Assembly: GCA_029747585.1 (NCBI GenBank)
Contig: JAPEVF010000033.1
Span: 62,095-126,094, forward strand
From: Pleurotus djamor
Taxonomy: Eukaryota; Basidiomycota; Agaricomycetes; Agaricales; Pleurotaceae
DNA: 64,000 nucleotides
Reading direction: 5' to 3'
The notes below the pieces were generated by a model. It saw only the letters and a program-made list of their open reading frames with translations. It did not search any database and was not told the origin of the DNA. Shown piece by piece: positions 44,686-56,900 of this stretch (position 1 is the stretch's first letter; every line of letters begins with the position of its first letter). Position numbers and translations under genes: made by a program.

Positions 44686-45935
44686 TTAGAACCCTCCTGG
44701 AAGCGACAGGACAGGGTGCTCGAAACCACTGCGCCTGGTACGCTGCATCTCGCCTGGTGCGCTACGGCGTTTCCAGTGCTTGTGCTTGGTCAGAATATCT
44801 TCTTCGTCATGACCGGTGTGCCCGTATTCAGAAGGCATTAAGCGTCTTCTGAGGGTGGAGATCATGTCTGAAGAACGGCGCGAGCGAGAGTCTAGTGCGA
44901 GCAAGTTGACTTCCGAAAGCTCAGTGGGAGACGCATTCGCTGTACGAGGTACAACAAGCGTGGTAACCTCGATCTTGGGTGACAAAGGTGAACAGGGTGA
45001 CGCCGGTGGGAGAAGCGGCGAGTATGCAGGCTTGGAGGGCTTGGGAGCTCGCAGGGGCATTTGTAGCCTGCCAACACCGATGGTTAGCCGTGGGCGCTCT
45101 GGCTGAGCGGCACTAGCTGGTCGAGGTTGGGCGAGGTACAAGGGAATAGCGGTGGATGCATCGGATTCGATGCTGGCACTGCGAACATGCTTCTGATAGC
45201 GCAAACGGGCGGAAATTTGGTCCAAGGATGGTAAGGCGTGGTTGGCAGCTTCCTTGGAAGCAAACGGTTTACGCTTCGCCTGAGATAAGTCGGCAGGGAC
45301 ACGGAAGTCGACCTGTTCTACCCAAGACTCCTGGACAGCAGAGGTGCGTATGGGATTCTCACTGATCGTCTCGAAAAGGGCGAGAGGGGAGACCAGGCCG
45401 GGAGAGGGTAGGGTGTAGTGGAAGATAGAAGGCGACTCTGGAGGAGTCTTGGGCGTGTTGGTAGCGGTTGGGGAAGGCGGGGCCATAACCTTGGACAAGA
45501 ACAGAGCACGCCGCTCGACTGATAAAGGCGTGTGAGCTGTTTACTCCAGCGATTGCAATGCATAGTTTCCCTACCTTGCTTATTCTTGTGAGCCTTGAGA
45601 GCGACTTCCTTTCGCAAGTCATTCTCCCTCTTAGTTATGTTCTCCTTCTTCGCCAAGTTTCTCTCTCTGGTCGCCTTNAACAGAGCTTCGAAGCGACCGG
45701 AGTCCAAGCCCTTGTTTGCAGCTGCAGACTCAGCGGGCCTCAACGGCGAAGACTGGCGAGCGAATCGGGGAGAACCAGTTGGAGGCGGGGTGAGATGGCT
45801 GGCTCTGAAGCCATCATCTGCCTCTGGAGCAGTAAAGGTGGCCTGGGTGAAAGGCGAGTACGGTTCCGCGACTGGTTCTGGTTCTGGAGCCGGGGAGATG
45901 GAGATTTGGGGGATGTGTGCNGNNAGCGTGGCCAT
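44686..45935 (-). CDS. Uncharacterised disordered protein
   Basis: Not recognised. The ATG at 45935 is followed by Ns and a Pro/Ser/acidic N-terminus (AHIPQISISPAPEPEPVAEP). Then comes a charged helix-like stretch, FEALXKATRERNLAKKENIT and DLRKEVALKAHKNKQ. After an intron (about 45,520-45,575) the main exon reads VERRALFLSKVMAPPSPTAT and continues with SESPxI/F-P-rich sequence. A conserved-looking segment is SLDQISARLRYQKHVRSASI, and LDSRSRRSSDMISTLRRRLM follows, with a basic KHKHWKRRSAPGEMQRTRR near the end. Total about 400 residues with no signal peptide or membrane segment. The repeated S/T-P and RRS motifs suggest a phosphorylated regulatory protein, but that is inference. Confidence 0.68.
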
Positions 45936-46474
45936 TATTTATGGAAATACAGGGAAAAGAGAGGACTGGTTTAAGATAATGACAGACGATGGAGAAAAGA
46001 GAAAAGCAAGCAAGTGGCCAGCCACCGGGCGATAAGGATATGCACTNGGTGGAAGATGATGGTGGGAGGAAAGAAAAAGAGGAATACGTGACGGAGCGGT
46101 GGGACGCTCAGCGTCTGTCACGAAGTGGGAGTGTGGAAAATTCGCTGGGGGGCAGCAAGCTTCAACTCACACCAAAACCCTGGCCTAAATAACATAGTTC
46201 AAGCAGTCCAACAAAATCCCAGCTTGGCGCTGGCAACCGTCACCACCCACAACACACAACTCCCCGTATTCAACATACTCTCACAAATACGTACAGGAAT
46301 TTATCTCTGCGCCTGCCTGACTACTGACATCATTGAAATGCCATTGATCTTCATAGCTTTCTAGCGTCTGCGTCGAATTCGAGGTCCATCGCCCCGTTGT
46401 TCCAGAGCAGCCTGCACTCATCCGTGATACATTCCAGATAAACATAGATTTTTCCCGGCTCTCGTATCTACTTC
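45936..46474. other. Intergenic between disordered protein start and LYS1 stop
   Basis: 539 bp with the promoter of the disordered-protein gene and the 3' flank of LYS1, both minus strand. A purine-rich stretch on the plus strand (about 45,950-46,110) overlaps the probable 5' UTR. No gene seen. Confidence 0.45.
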
Positions 46475-47757
<1,283 letters not shown>

Positions 47758-47894
47758 CGATGGAAAGATNGATCTGAAATGGATGCATTTTGCGGCCGTC
47801 CGAGTCATCTCGGGATAGGGTCTCNCCACGTGGGATACAGGAGTGGGCCCCTTTCTTCGAGGAACATAAACCTCGAAGCTTGAGNTTGANNTTT

Positions 47895-47930
47895 NNNNNN
47901 NNNNNNNNNNNNNNNNNNNNNNNNNNNNNN
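47895..47930. other. Assembly gap (run of N)
   Basis: 36 consecutive N, flanked by further ambiguous calls, between the LYS1 start and the SDR stop. Its real length is unknown. It interrupts no called gene. Confidence 0.95.
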
Positions 47931-48041
47931 CNGNACCAAGTATATTCTATGATANCAGTNGATCCATATAGTTGTATGCGTAGTGCTATATTCTGGCAGT
48001 GGGTTCCCACCGGAAGAACGATCCCGGCAGAGTCAATACTC

Positions 48042-49121
48042 TCACCATTTGTTCCGTCCTTCTAATGCTTTGGAAACTATCTCATCTTTACCCACCTCAA
48101 ACTTTTGGAAGGCACCCAAAGATGCTCCCGCAGAGACGTCGAGATCACCCTTCTTCAAGCCATCCATCGTGACTTTGATGTAATCTTCCAACGGCATCCA
48201 CAATTTGGAGAGTCTCTCCGTNGTCCCTTCGGCTAAACGATAATCAGAATCNAANATACATTAAGCGATAGTCTGATGAAGACCATNCATACCATCGTGA
48301 AGCTCTGATTCAACAAGAGGTGGTATAATTTCCACGACNTGTACATTGGTACCCTTCAACATTNCCCGAAGGGACATGCTCAGAGAATGGAGAGCGGCTT
48401 TGGAGGCCGAGTAGTTAGCAACCCACGCTCCCGGGGTAATCGCCTATCAAAGCTGTCAGATNTTNCCTCCATAGNAAGATATGCGATGAAAGCACATACT
48501 AAACCAGATGTTACGGGAATGATGAAGCAAGGTCGTCCTTGTGACTAGAGTGGATAGCACTGCTTAATGGATATTCGGGCCTGACAACGGGAATATGCAA
48601 CTCAACAGCGAGCTTNAACAAGTGTGGCAGAAAATATGTGATGGCAGTCAAGATGGAAGTGTAGTTGATGTTGAGCTCGCTTAACAACTCTGGAAGGAAG
48701 GACAATGAGATATAGGTTCTCTTGAAGACAANGANAGNGATTGATCACTATCAAGNGCTATGGTTTCAGGTTTATCGAACCANGTCTCATATTGAATACC
48801 GGCGCAAAGTACAATGGTATCAAGCTAGATAAGANGTATTTAGAGAACATACCTAATCAGAATCTAACGAGAGCAACGCACATCAGGGTANTTGCCGATA
48901 ACATCATCGACNAANTTCTTGATGGTTTCTTTNTCGGTATCGANGTCGACTTGGACNGTCTCCATCTTGGATGCGAGTTCATCTAGCCTTTCTTTGCGTC
49001 GTCCNGCTGCTATGACTTGTGGTTTNCTGGGCAGGTCGCTAATGGCNTCGGCTAAAGCGCGACCGATGCCTGCAGTAGCACCAGTAACCANAACGCATTT
49101 GCTATCGTTGATCGTCGCCAT
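48042..49121 (-). CDS. Short-chain dehydrogenase/reductase
   Basis: An NAD(P)-dependent oxidoreductase of the classical SDR fold. The start at 49121 gives MATINDSK, then VTGATAGIGRALA, the TGxxxGxG cofactor loop. GRRKERLDEL follows. The catalytic YxxxK reads YSASKAALHSLS at about 48,380-48,420. LLSELNINYTSILTAITYFL is the central helix. The C-terminus is SKLWMPLEDYIKVTMDGLKK, GDLDVSAGASLGAFQKFEVG, then a short tail, with the TGA at 48042-48044. Many N bases lie in the first exon and between introns, so some junctions are guessed. The compact size and lack of membrane or targeting segments fit a soluble enzyme; the substrate cannot be told. It is divergent from the TTC1-like gene (135 bp between starts). 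Confidence 0.85.
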
Positions 49122-49256
49122 ANGGTATGGTGATATGGGTAAANTGATAAGCTGGTNACAATGTGTACCGACTGGNGTGAGNAGTNNTNGCAGAACAAGT
49201 CNACTCAGGGGCAGAANGACANNNGNNNNAANNCGATCGAAGTCTTTGAAGCGCCG

Positions 49257-50304
49257 ATGGCCAACCTTACTGAACTACCAACATCGACAACCGACGTGAA
49301 TGATCAAGACGCTGNCCAGTCTGTGGNCNTTGAAGTATGCTCAGCTGCTATTGTCNCATTTTGATCCACTAACACGACCATGATCAGGAACTCGTTCGCG
49401 AAGTTGAGGACATCAAGGCAACAGGCAATGAGCATTTCCGTTCAGCAGAATGGCACGACGCGCTTTCTTCGTATCTGATAGCTTTGGAACGCCTTCCGAA
49501 GAGGCGAAACCAAAGAAAGGATCCAGTCCCAGAACCTGATGATGACGACGATGATGTTGGTCAGGATGTTGGTCAAACCGGAACATCTACTACGAAGCCC
49601 TCGACGCCCGAACNGANTGATGTAGAAGAGAACCCGCTTGCGCGTGATCCTTCGATTATGAAGCTCAGAGCCGTCCTTAATGCGAATATTGCAGCATGCC
49701 ATGTNAAGCTAGTAAGGCCCTTAACTTGGATTTTCCATGCCTGCTAACTNCATCTAAAGGATTGCTATAAAGAGGCCGTGGATGCCTGCTCTCAAGGTCA
49801 GCATGCTTCTTCTGGCTTCATATCCAGAAAACTCATGCTCCTTAATTTTCGATAGCCATTGTCGACGACCCCAAATATGTGAAAGCTCTGCAACGCCGCG
49901 CCGCTGCNAACGAACATCTTAATACTTGGTCATCANTGAGNAGTGCNCAAGAAGGTGAACACANATCCCATAAATGTANNCTGACGACCGACTGAATTAC
50001 TTNCATAGACTACAAGTCATTACTCACGTTGCTTCCAGAAGGATCACCGCAGCATCGAGACACGCAACGCCTCCTTCGTGCNTTGATCCCTCGCGTAGAA
50101 GCTTCTCAGAAGGCTGAGACGGCTGAAATGCTGGGGAAACTCAAGAACCTAGGCAACAGTATTCTCGGTACTTGTGTTCCCCAGTTTGGTTTCCTTGAGA
50201 AGTACGTCACTCACCCGAGCCCAGGCAACTTTGGTCTCTCCACCGACAACTTCAAGTTTGAGCCTAACGGCCAGGGCGGATACTCGATGCAATTTACTCA
50301 GTAA
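49257..50304 (+). CDS. TTC1: TPR protein related to TTC1
   Basis: A small tetratricopeptide co-chaperone-like protein. The ATG at 49257 (MANLTELPTSTTDVND) is used; Ns upstream prevent exclusion of an earlier start. The TPR region has VEDIKATGNEHFRSAEWHDA, LSSYLIALERLP, an acidic insert, then LRAVLNANIAACH, DYKEAVDACSQ-like and YVKALQRRAAANEHLNTW. The C-terminal signature is AEMLGKLKNLGNSIL followed across an intron by GNFGLSTDNFKFEPNGQGGY and SMQFTQ. That end is diagnostic for TTC1 relatives, where three TPRs precede the LGKLK.LGN motif. About five introns. Tail to tail with IMP1. Confidence 0.87.
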
Positions 50305-50443
50305 CCAAGGTTTCCACGTCCGGAGGATACNGTATCAACAGCGTTATTGGGANTNTGGTACACATNTNAGTCTAGGTAGGTCACTGGATCACGAAATATA
50401 GTCCATTCTGGGTANACCTAGAATCCTGACAATGAATGNCCAT

Positions 50444-51099
50444 TCAATGAAGCAGCGAAGTCCTACGCACCCTCATCCGTAGTTTTGCTCGCACGAGCGA
50501 CATAGACACTGGTCCGTAGTCGCGAGAATCCCTNGACAGAGCAGCGTTATCACCACTTATCCAGATATGACCTTTCGGTATTACGACGTGTTCTGTTGAG
50601 GGTGCTTTTTGACCTGTGGGATCGACACAAATCACGTCGCCCGGGAGTCCAATNACGCGTTTNCAAATTATTCGCGACGGGTCAAGGGGNGANTACAAGG
50701 TNACTAGCTCGCCGCGNTTGATTCCGGTCGGGTTCAANCGTATTGACAAACGATCNTCAANGACAATTTCGCCGGAGTCAGCCAAAGTCGGCATCATTGA
50801 GNATCCACTCATCTAGATGCTCATTAGATGAATGATGCGTGTCTTTCGNNTGGGGTACACCTACAAATGATAATGTTCCAACATACTCGGCGAATAAGTG
50901 GATGGCACAAGCCATGTTTACAACCTGAGCACGAATTAGCCTGGCATGAAACAAGCAGCAGAAGTCCGGTCGTCACCTTGAGCGTCGTTTTCCCCGCGAC
51001 TTTGCCTTTATGGGACCATGGCATGGCCCAAAAATTGCTTGCTGCTCTTATTTTTTCATCTTTGAAACGTTTGAATGTGAAGGAGAGTAGGCGACTCAT
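50444..51099 (-). CDS. IMP1: Mitochondrial inner membrane protease subunit 1
   Basis: Type I signal peptidase (S26) that trims proteins sorted to the intermembrane space. The start at 51099 (MSRLLSFTFKRFKDEKIRAA) opens a basic N-terminus; M25 (51024) is an alternative. After an intron comes ACAIHLFAEYVGTLSF, the membrane anchor. A second intron precedes MSG.SMMPTL with the catalytic Ser (about 50,797-50,800). Then DSGEIV, RGEL.TL, KR.IGLPGDVICVDP with the catalytic Lys, and HIWISGDNAALXRDSRDYGP with the family box. The last residues are RVRRTSLLH. Many N bases affect single residues. About 165 residues, as expected. Confidence 0.88.
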
Positions 51100-51305
51100 A
51101 AATCCATGGAAAGGATTGTTGGCCGCTGGGCTCCGAGGTTTCAGGCTGTCCGAAATGGGCTTAGGGGCTAAAAAGTTACAACTACCGCCGTNNGCGATNG
51201 ACCATCATCCTCTCCACANANAATTTGGATNCAATCNTCNAGTCTACGTGATTAGCNGNCTCNTNACNCTTCAATCTTNNAGNTNGAACNACAGNCCTCA
51301 GAGNC

Positions 51306-52904
51306 ATGTCGTCGTTCAAGCGNAAGGGATCATCNAAACAAACTCAGCTTTTCGCTGGNACTCGGTTTTCATCTTCATCGCCAACNACGATNATCACTTC
51401 TACTGGGATCCCCTCGCTTGACGATATCTTTGGAGGAGGACTTCCATTATCGTGCACTTCGGTCATATNCAATCCAGACTCCCACTCTGCGTATGGAGAT
51501 CTCGTACAAAAGTATGTCGTTGCTCAAGGGCTTGCCTGGGATCATCATGTCTGTGTCGTTGCACCCGATGGCTTGAAATTCGTAAAGGAATGCATGTGGA
51601 TGCCCAGCCCCTTGACTTCTCTTGCCGGTGTGAATGCAGACACCAGTTCTGGAGGCGACGATAATACGGACTCGGTGAATGACACCGATGGCGACATCAA
51701 GATCGCTTGGAGATACAAGCAAATGAAACAATTTACCACCACCGTTCCAACCAGCAGTACGTATGTGTGGGCTTGTCTTTCCCCATCTAATACCAAATTT
51801 CATAAACCTGCGAAAATGTAGGGCAACTGAACAATTTTGTCGGACCCTCGACCTATCGTGCAAATTGCCAGAGAACNTCGTGGAAAAGGCCCTGCTGAAC
51901 AAGAGGCTCTCAGTCATCGATGTATTCCCCGAGGAANCGAATGAACTTTCGACGACTAGGGTCATTGCCCAATTGTCGTCGCTGCTCGCTGAAACATTAT
52001 CTGCTACTGAGCCCGTAAACGCCATTCGACCACTGCGGATCGTCATCCCGTCTTTTGGTTCACCTTTCTGGGGTGACCTGACTGCCGAGGTACGCCTTGC
52101 TATCCACGCCCAGCGTAACTCTCATTCACTGACGCGCATGTACGCGTTTAGAATCTGTTGTTATTTTTACAGTCCCTGCGTGCCTTGTTACGCCGATATT
52201 CCTTCGCCTGCGCCTCCATATGCTTCTCTCCCCACGCATCCACTGACGCATGGGGTGGCGTAGGTTGGACACAGAAAGTTGGCTGGTTTACCGATTCAGC
52301 TNTGACCATGTCGGCATTCNCTGGTATGTGAGATTCANGCANTAGGNACCNCAGCGTCACCATGTTCTGATTGGATTGTTCGCATCTATTTCNAGCTGAC
52401 CCGNCGTTGTCTGCGACATTTCCGTCGTATCACGGCTTGTTACATACACATACATTGCCTGCACCACATACCGTCCTACCGCCGAGTGACAGGTTCTCGA
52501 TTTTACGAGGCCTGTCACCNTCCGCTGTATCAGCTTGCGGGGGCAGTGGGGAGAANAATTTGGCATTCAAGTGCACGAGGAAGCGATTGGTCTTTGAGAC
52601 GCTTCATCTCGACGTAGAAGGAGGAGTGGGAGAAAGGCGGACGACGCCCTCCGCGCATTCTATCGCCTTGGATACGGGTCTCTCTGGTCATGGGCTCGGA
52701 CCAGACCCACCTGCGAAGGACGCGACGATCCCCAGATCGATTGCTACCGTGCAGGTTGAGCTCGAGACTCCAGCCGCTACCTCCTCGGCCTCCATACCTC
52801 ACCAAGAAGCTCATCCACTACCAATGAAAGATCCGGGACAACCCAAGAAGCCAAAGAAGCGGGTGGCATTCCATTCTAACAAGCCCGACCTATACGACTT
52901 TTGA
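51306..52904 (+). CDS. ELP4: Elongator complex protein 4
   Basis: RecA-like, catalytically inactive subunit of the Elp4-5-6 ring, needed for wobble-uridine tRNA modification. The start is the ATG at 51306 (MSSFK). STGIPSLDDIFGGGLPL is the typical PAXNEB opening. SHSAYGDLVQKYVVAQGLAW, then VVAPDGLKFVKECMWMPSPL, IAWRYKQMKQF and LRIVIPSFGSPFWGD follow. RYSFACASICFSPHAS-like sequence and FPSYHGLLHTHTLPAPHTVL lie across introns near 52,160-52,390. RKRLVFETLHLDVEGGVGER is the last conserved strand. The C-terminal tail is proline-rich and ends KPKKRVAFHSNKPDLYDF. Four introns are inferred. The Ns at 51,190-51,330 are mostly upstream of or at the start codon region. Confidence 0.9.
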
Positions 52905-53908
52905 CAACCTCGAATTGTGGATTAGCAATCCTTCGTTGTCGTCGGCGGCTTATAGCTTGCGAGGGTGCAAAANNCGCTCGATCGTAGGTGCATTTGGTGG
53001 GAGAACTGCCAGAATGCTAGCTATGGCTGGAGCAGAGAAGTTTGATCTCGTAGAAGCAAGGGGGACTTTGCGTGTCCCTGTCGATCGATCGTTGTACTGC
53101 TGCCTATCATCGTATGTAGGGCCTGGTAGAAGTAACAAGTGCAGTGACGCGACGCCAAGTATTGATGCGTAGGTTGTAGGTTGTGCGTCTTTCAGTTCGC
53201 ACTAGCATTCGATATTCAATTCCAAGATCAGAGCAGGAAAGATATATGAAGTCTCGATTGGGGCTATCTGTGAGTGGAAACGTTNAAGTTACGCATTTGA
53301 GCCCGTAGTGAGAGCTAGCTGGTAGTTTGGAGTGTCGGGTGCGAAGGAGGNNNCAGTGCCGCATCTGCATCATGCATCAATATCAATGTCGTTCACGCGC
53401 AAACGCGGTTATCTGCGCAATGAAGATACTTGTGAAATTTGCTGATGCTACGCCTTGACGGCATCGTTGAGTAAATTTCATGCCAGACATACGTGTAACG
53501 GATATATAACAGTGTAACCACCAGAGATAGCAGCCAAGACTCTGAACGGAGAGTTCCTCCCCCTTCCTTCCTATTCTGCACTCCTGTAGGGAAAGGTTTT
53601 GCCGACGTCTGGTCCCGCAACGTTCTACGTGTACGCTGGAAACCGGACATTGTGGAGATACTGGACCACGAGGGAAATTTTCTGAGATTCATCAGTTGAT
53701 TGATTTTTCTGGAGTTGGAAAGGCCCTGGTAGGGGATATATACTCATGTGCGTGCATTTGCCATTGNGGTTTCACTAGGCACCTGAGGCTAATTTGAACG
53801 GCGAACAGGAGAGCCGACATTGTTGCTTCTGAACGACGNCAGCGTCAGGTTCCGGGACTGGGAGAACACCTGCGAAGAGGATCGAACGTGGACAAGCCGC
53901 TTCCTGCA
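52905..53908. other. Intergenic, ELP4 to LRR-RhoGEF
   Basis: 1,004 bp. No open frame in it has recognisable similarity. The frame of the next gene stays open for about 35 codons above its first ATG, so part of the right end may be 5' UTR or an unrecognised upstream exon. No repeat or RNA gene seen. Confidence 0.4.
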
Positions 53909-56900
53909 ATGCCTCGGAAAAGCATGGACATGGCCGATCGTGGGCCGGAGTGGATGGCAGAGTCTGGTGGGGAACTGGAAGCCTGGGCAGAAGGTGAGAA
54001 GGCTCAGAGAAGCGCTGTCGATGTCGTCTTGAGTGTGACTGGGAGTCGGTTGGAACACAGTCGCGCGTGTTTGACATTGTTTTTGTCTCACGACGCTATT
54101 GGCGATAGTTATTATGGCTCCTTCCTCCTCCCTTGCTCTTGACCGCGACAGTCTCCCCTCCTCCTCCTCCNCNTACTGACTCCTTTTCTTCTNCNNCTCC
54201 GCAGACGACTACGCTTCACGACGCGCTCAACGGTCCCCATCGCTNCCACCAACCCCCATCTCCCCGACAGACCTCCCCCGTCCTCGTGCACCAACGCCCT
54301 CGGCCTCAGTGCCAGCCATTTTCGATAATCGGCTCAGCGACGCGTACAGTATNATGGACCCTTCCTCATCAGACTATAGCTCGACTGTCAATCAAAGCCC
54401 GGTCTCCTTCGCTTCGCCGACATCGCCTCTTCATCCTCAGGCCCAGNGTGCTCCTCGATTTTCTTCTCATTCTCCTCTGCTGCGTTCCGTATCAGAGAGT
54501 GAATCCACGTTGATGGCGGAATCCCAGCCTCAGCCTCGTAGCACGGCCAGGCTTGCAAAATCGTCTCTACCAGACCCCTCACATTTCCCCGATCCGTATC
54601 CTTTTCGAGTCCTTCCCCAGGGCTTGACTTCAAACACTCCCGCCCTTTCCTCCGCCGGTTCTTCCTCGGCTTCAACTCGTTCTTCCGCATACACAAGCTC
54701 AGGAAGTGCAATTGCCTCGGTGGATTACAGCCACGTGCACGTCGCGTCGGGCGAGGACGACGCATCGGCAGGTGTGGGAATCGCATCTGAAGTAGTAAAC
54801 CAACTACTCTCCAAAGCTCCCATCACTTCGCATTCACCCCGAGGACCTCCATCGCACATGTATTCTGATCAGCTCAGATGGTCAGATGCGTATTCTTCTG
54901 GCGTTCGATCACGATCGTCATCAACGGGCGGTAATTCCAATGAAAACGCTGTCGCAGTCTTGGGGCTTCGGGAGCAGCCTAGCTACGACAGGAGCTGGCA
55001 GACTTTCGACGAGAAGGACGAAGTCGGTGCCAGCGAGGATGAAACGGACTATGAGCACGACCTTGATGGGGATATGGACGAAGAGGAGGGCGAGGAGGAA
55101 AGAACCTCGGCCGCTGTGATTGCAGATGAAGGCCGCGGCTTGATAGTTCAAGGCGAGGGCATGCAGGTCTCTGAGCTCCAAATACAGCCAGGTATTTGTC
55201 CTTTTTCGCCCTAAAACCTTCCATCGGTTTAACGTCTGCCTTTCCAGGAACGACNCATCTTCTCATAGGTTCCTCTTCTTCGCCCAACATAATGCCATCC
55301 TTCCTGTCCAACACAATCCCTCAGATCTGCGGCTCTCTTCTTGCTCTTGATATNTCGGCAAACTTCCTCGGAGCCCTNCCTCCATGCTTGGCAATGTGCT
55401 CCCANCTCGAAGAGCTTAACATTGCTTCGAATCCGCTTCGAGTTCTCCCTGCATTCCTATCNCAACTGCGACACTTGCAAGTCCTTATTGCTGATTGCAC
55501 NGGNATAGTTACCCTNCCAGGTTGCTTAGCNGACCTCGACAGGNTTCATACGATAAGCATACGCAGGAATAAGTTACACTCNCTTCCNAGCTGGCTGTGC
55601 CTTCTNCCTGCCCTACAAACTCTGTGTGTGGATGGTAACCCTTTCCAAGGCCCCTGGAAAGCATTGGTGGAACCTTTACTTGCTAAAGCTCCCATGACGC
55701 CAATGTACCCTCCTTCCACGCCTTCTTTTCCCTTGCTCTCTGCTGGATTGCGTAGTTCTCAGGCAAGCACTGATACCGATGTCGACGATTCGTCCGATCC
55801 TCCGAGTCCAGATGCTACACGACTCCAGAATAGCTCACCTGAAGACGAACCTACCATCACACCTGACCGTGCCCCTTTCTTGCGTCACGACACTCAGGAT
55901 ACGCTGCCGTCCCCACCACCGCCACCACCCCTACCATCAACACGACCCCTTCANCGGACACGCACGACGCCAAATCGGGCTTTCCACGACCAAAATCGNA
56001 TGAGGAATGTAGCGCCTCTTCCTGAAAATGCAGTTGCGGGGCCATCAAATCTTCCTTCNCCGGATTCAAACNGACTNGGTGGTGATCGCGAGCTACGCAA
56101 GATGAAGAGTGCTGGAGATTTGCGACGAACGANGGCACTTGGACCCTCCACCCCAGACTTGACTGTGGTGACACCCCCAAGGCCGACAATGACTCAAATG
56201 GGTGCCTCCCAGTCAAGCTCTTCGTTAGCTCGAACGAGCCCACCGGATTCTGATCGCCCTCCGATGACCAAGCGTTTTGCAAGTTTGGGGGCTTCATCGG
56301 CTTTAGGCTCTCCTTCGCGGCCGTCAACGGGTACGCGGACCGCGTTAACCCAGTCTCTCTGGGACGGACCCTCTTCCCCGCCTCGCGACTCTCACTCGAC
56401 CAGTATTAACCGTAACACAGTTGCCGGAGATGATGCTGTTCCTCCTATGAAACCCTTACGGCCAATGGCACAACCAATCGTGCAAGAACGCGTTCCTCGA
56501 CGTCCTCAAACCGCGAATGCAGGAGATGTAATAGATGGTGGCAAGGAACGAAGCAGTCGATGGGGCTTTTTGAAGAAAATGTCAATGGGGAAGATGAAGC
56601 AAGATGGGCCCTCACGTCCGTCTACTTCGCAAGGACGACCTCCATCAATTCCCTATGGACCTGGCCACAGCAGGATGAGTACATCACCTCGGATTGATGT
56701 TCGACTATCAACGACAGGAGGTCTCGACGCTTTTGGGCCTCTGGGAACCCCCTCCTCAACTGCTCCATCATCACTCGCCCCTTCGAAGCAGCCCTCGCTC
56801 GAACGGCTACAACCATCACCTGCGTCCAATCTACTTGGTGTCCCTGCTTCATCTGCCCCGATGCTCCGGTCGAATAAGCGCCGTAGTTTCCTACCGCTCG

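Noticed and set aside
53775..54091. Two overlapping minus-strand frames of about 100 codons
   Set aside because: They overlap the first coding exon of the LRR-RhoGEF, which fits the reading frame and splice sites better.
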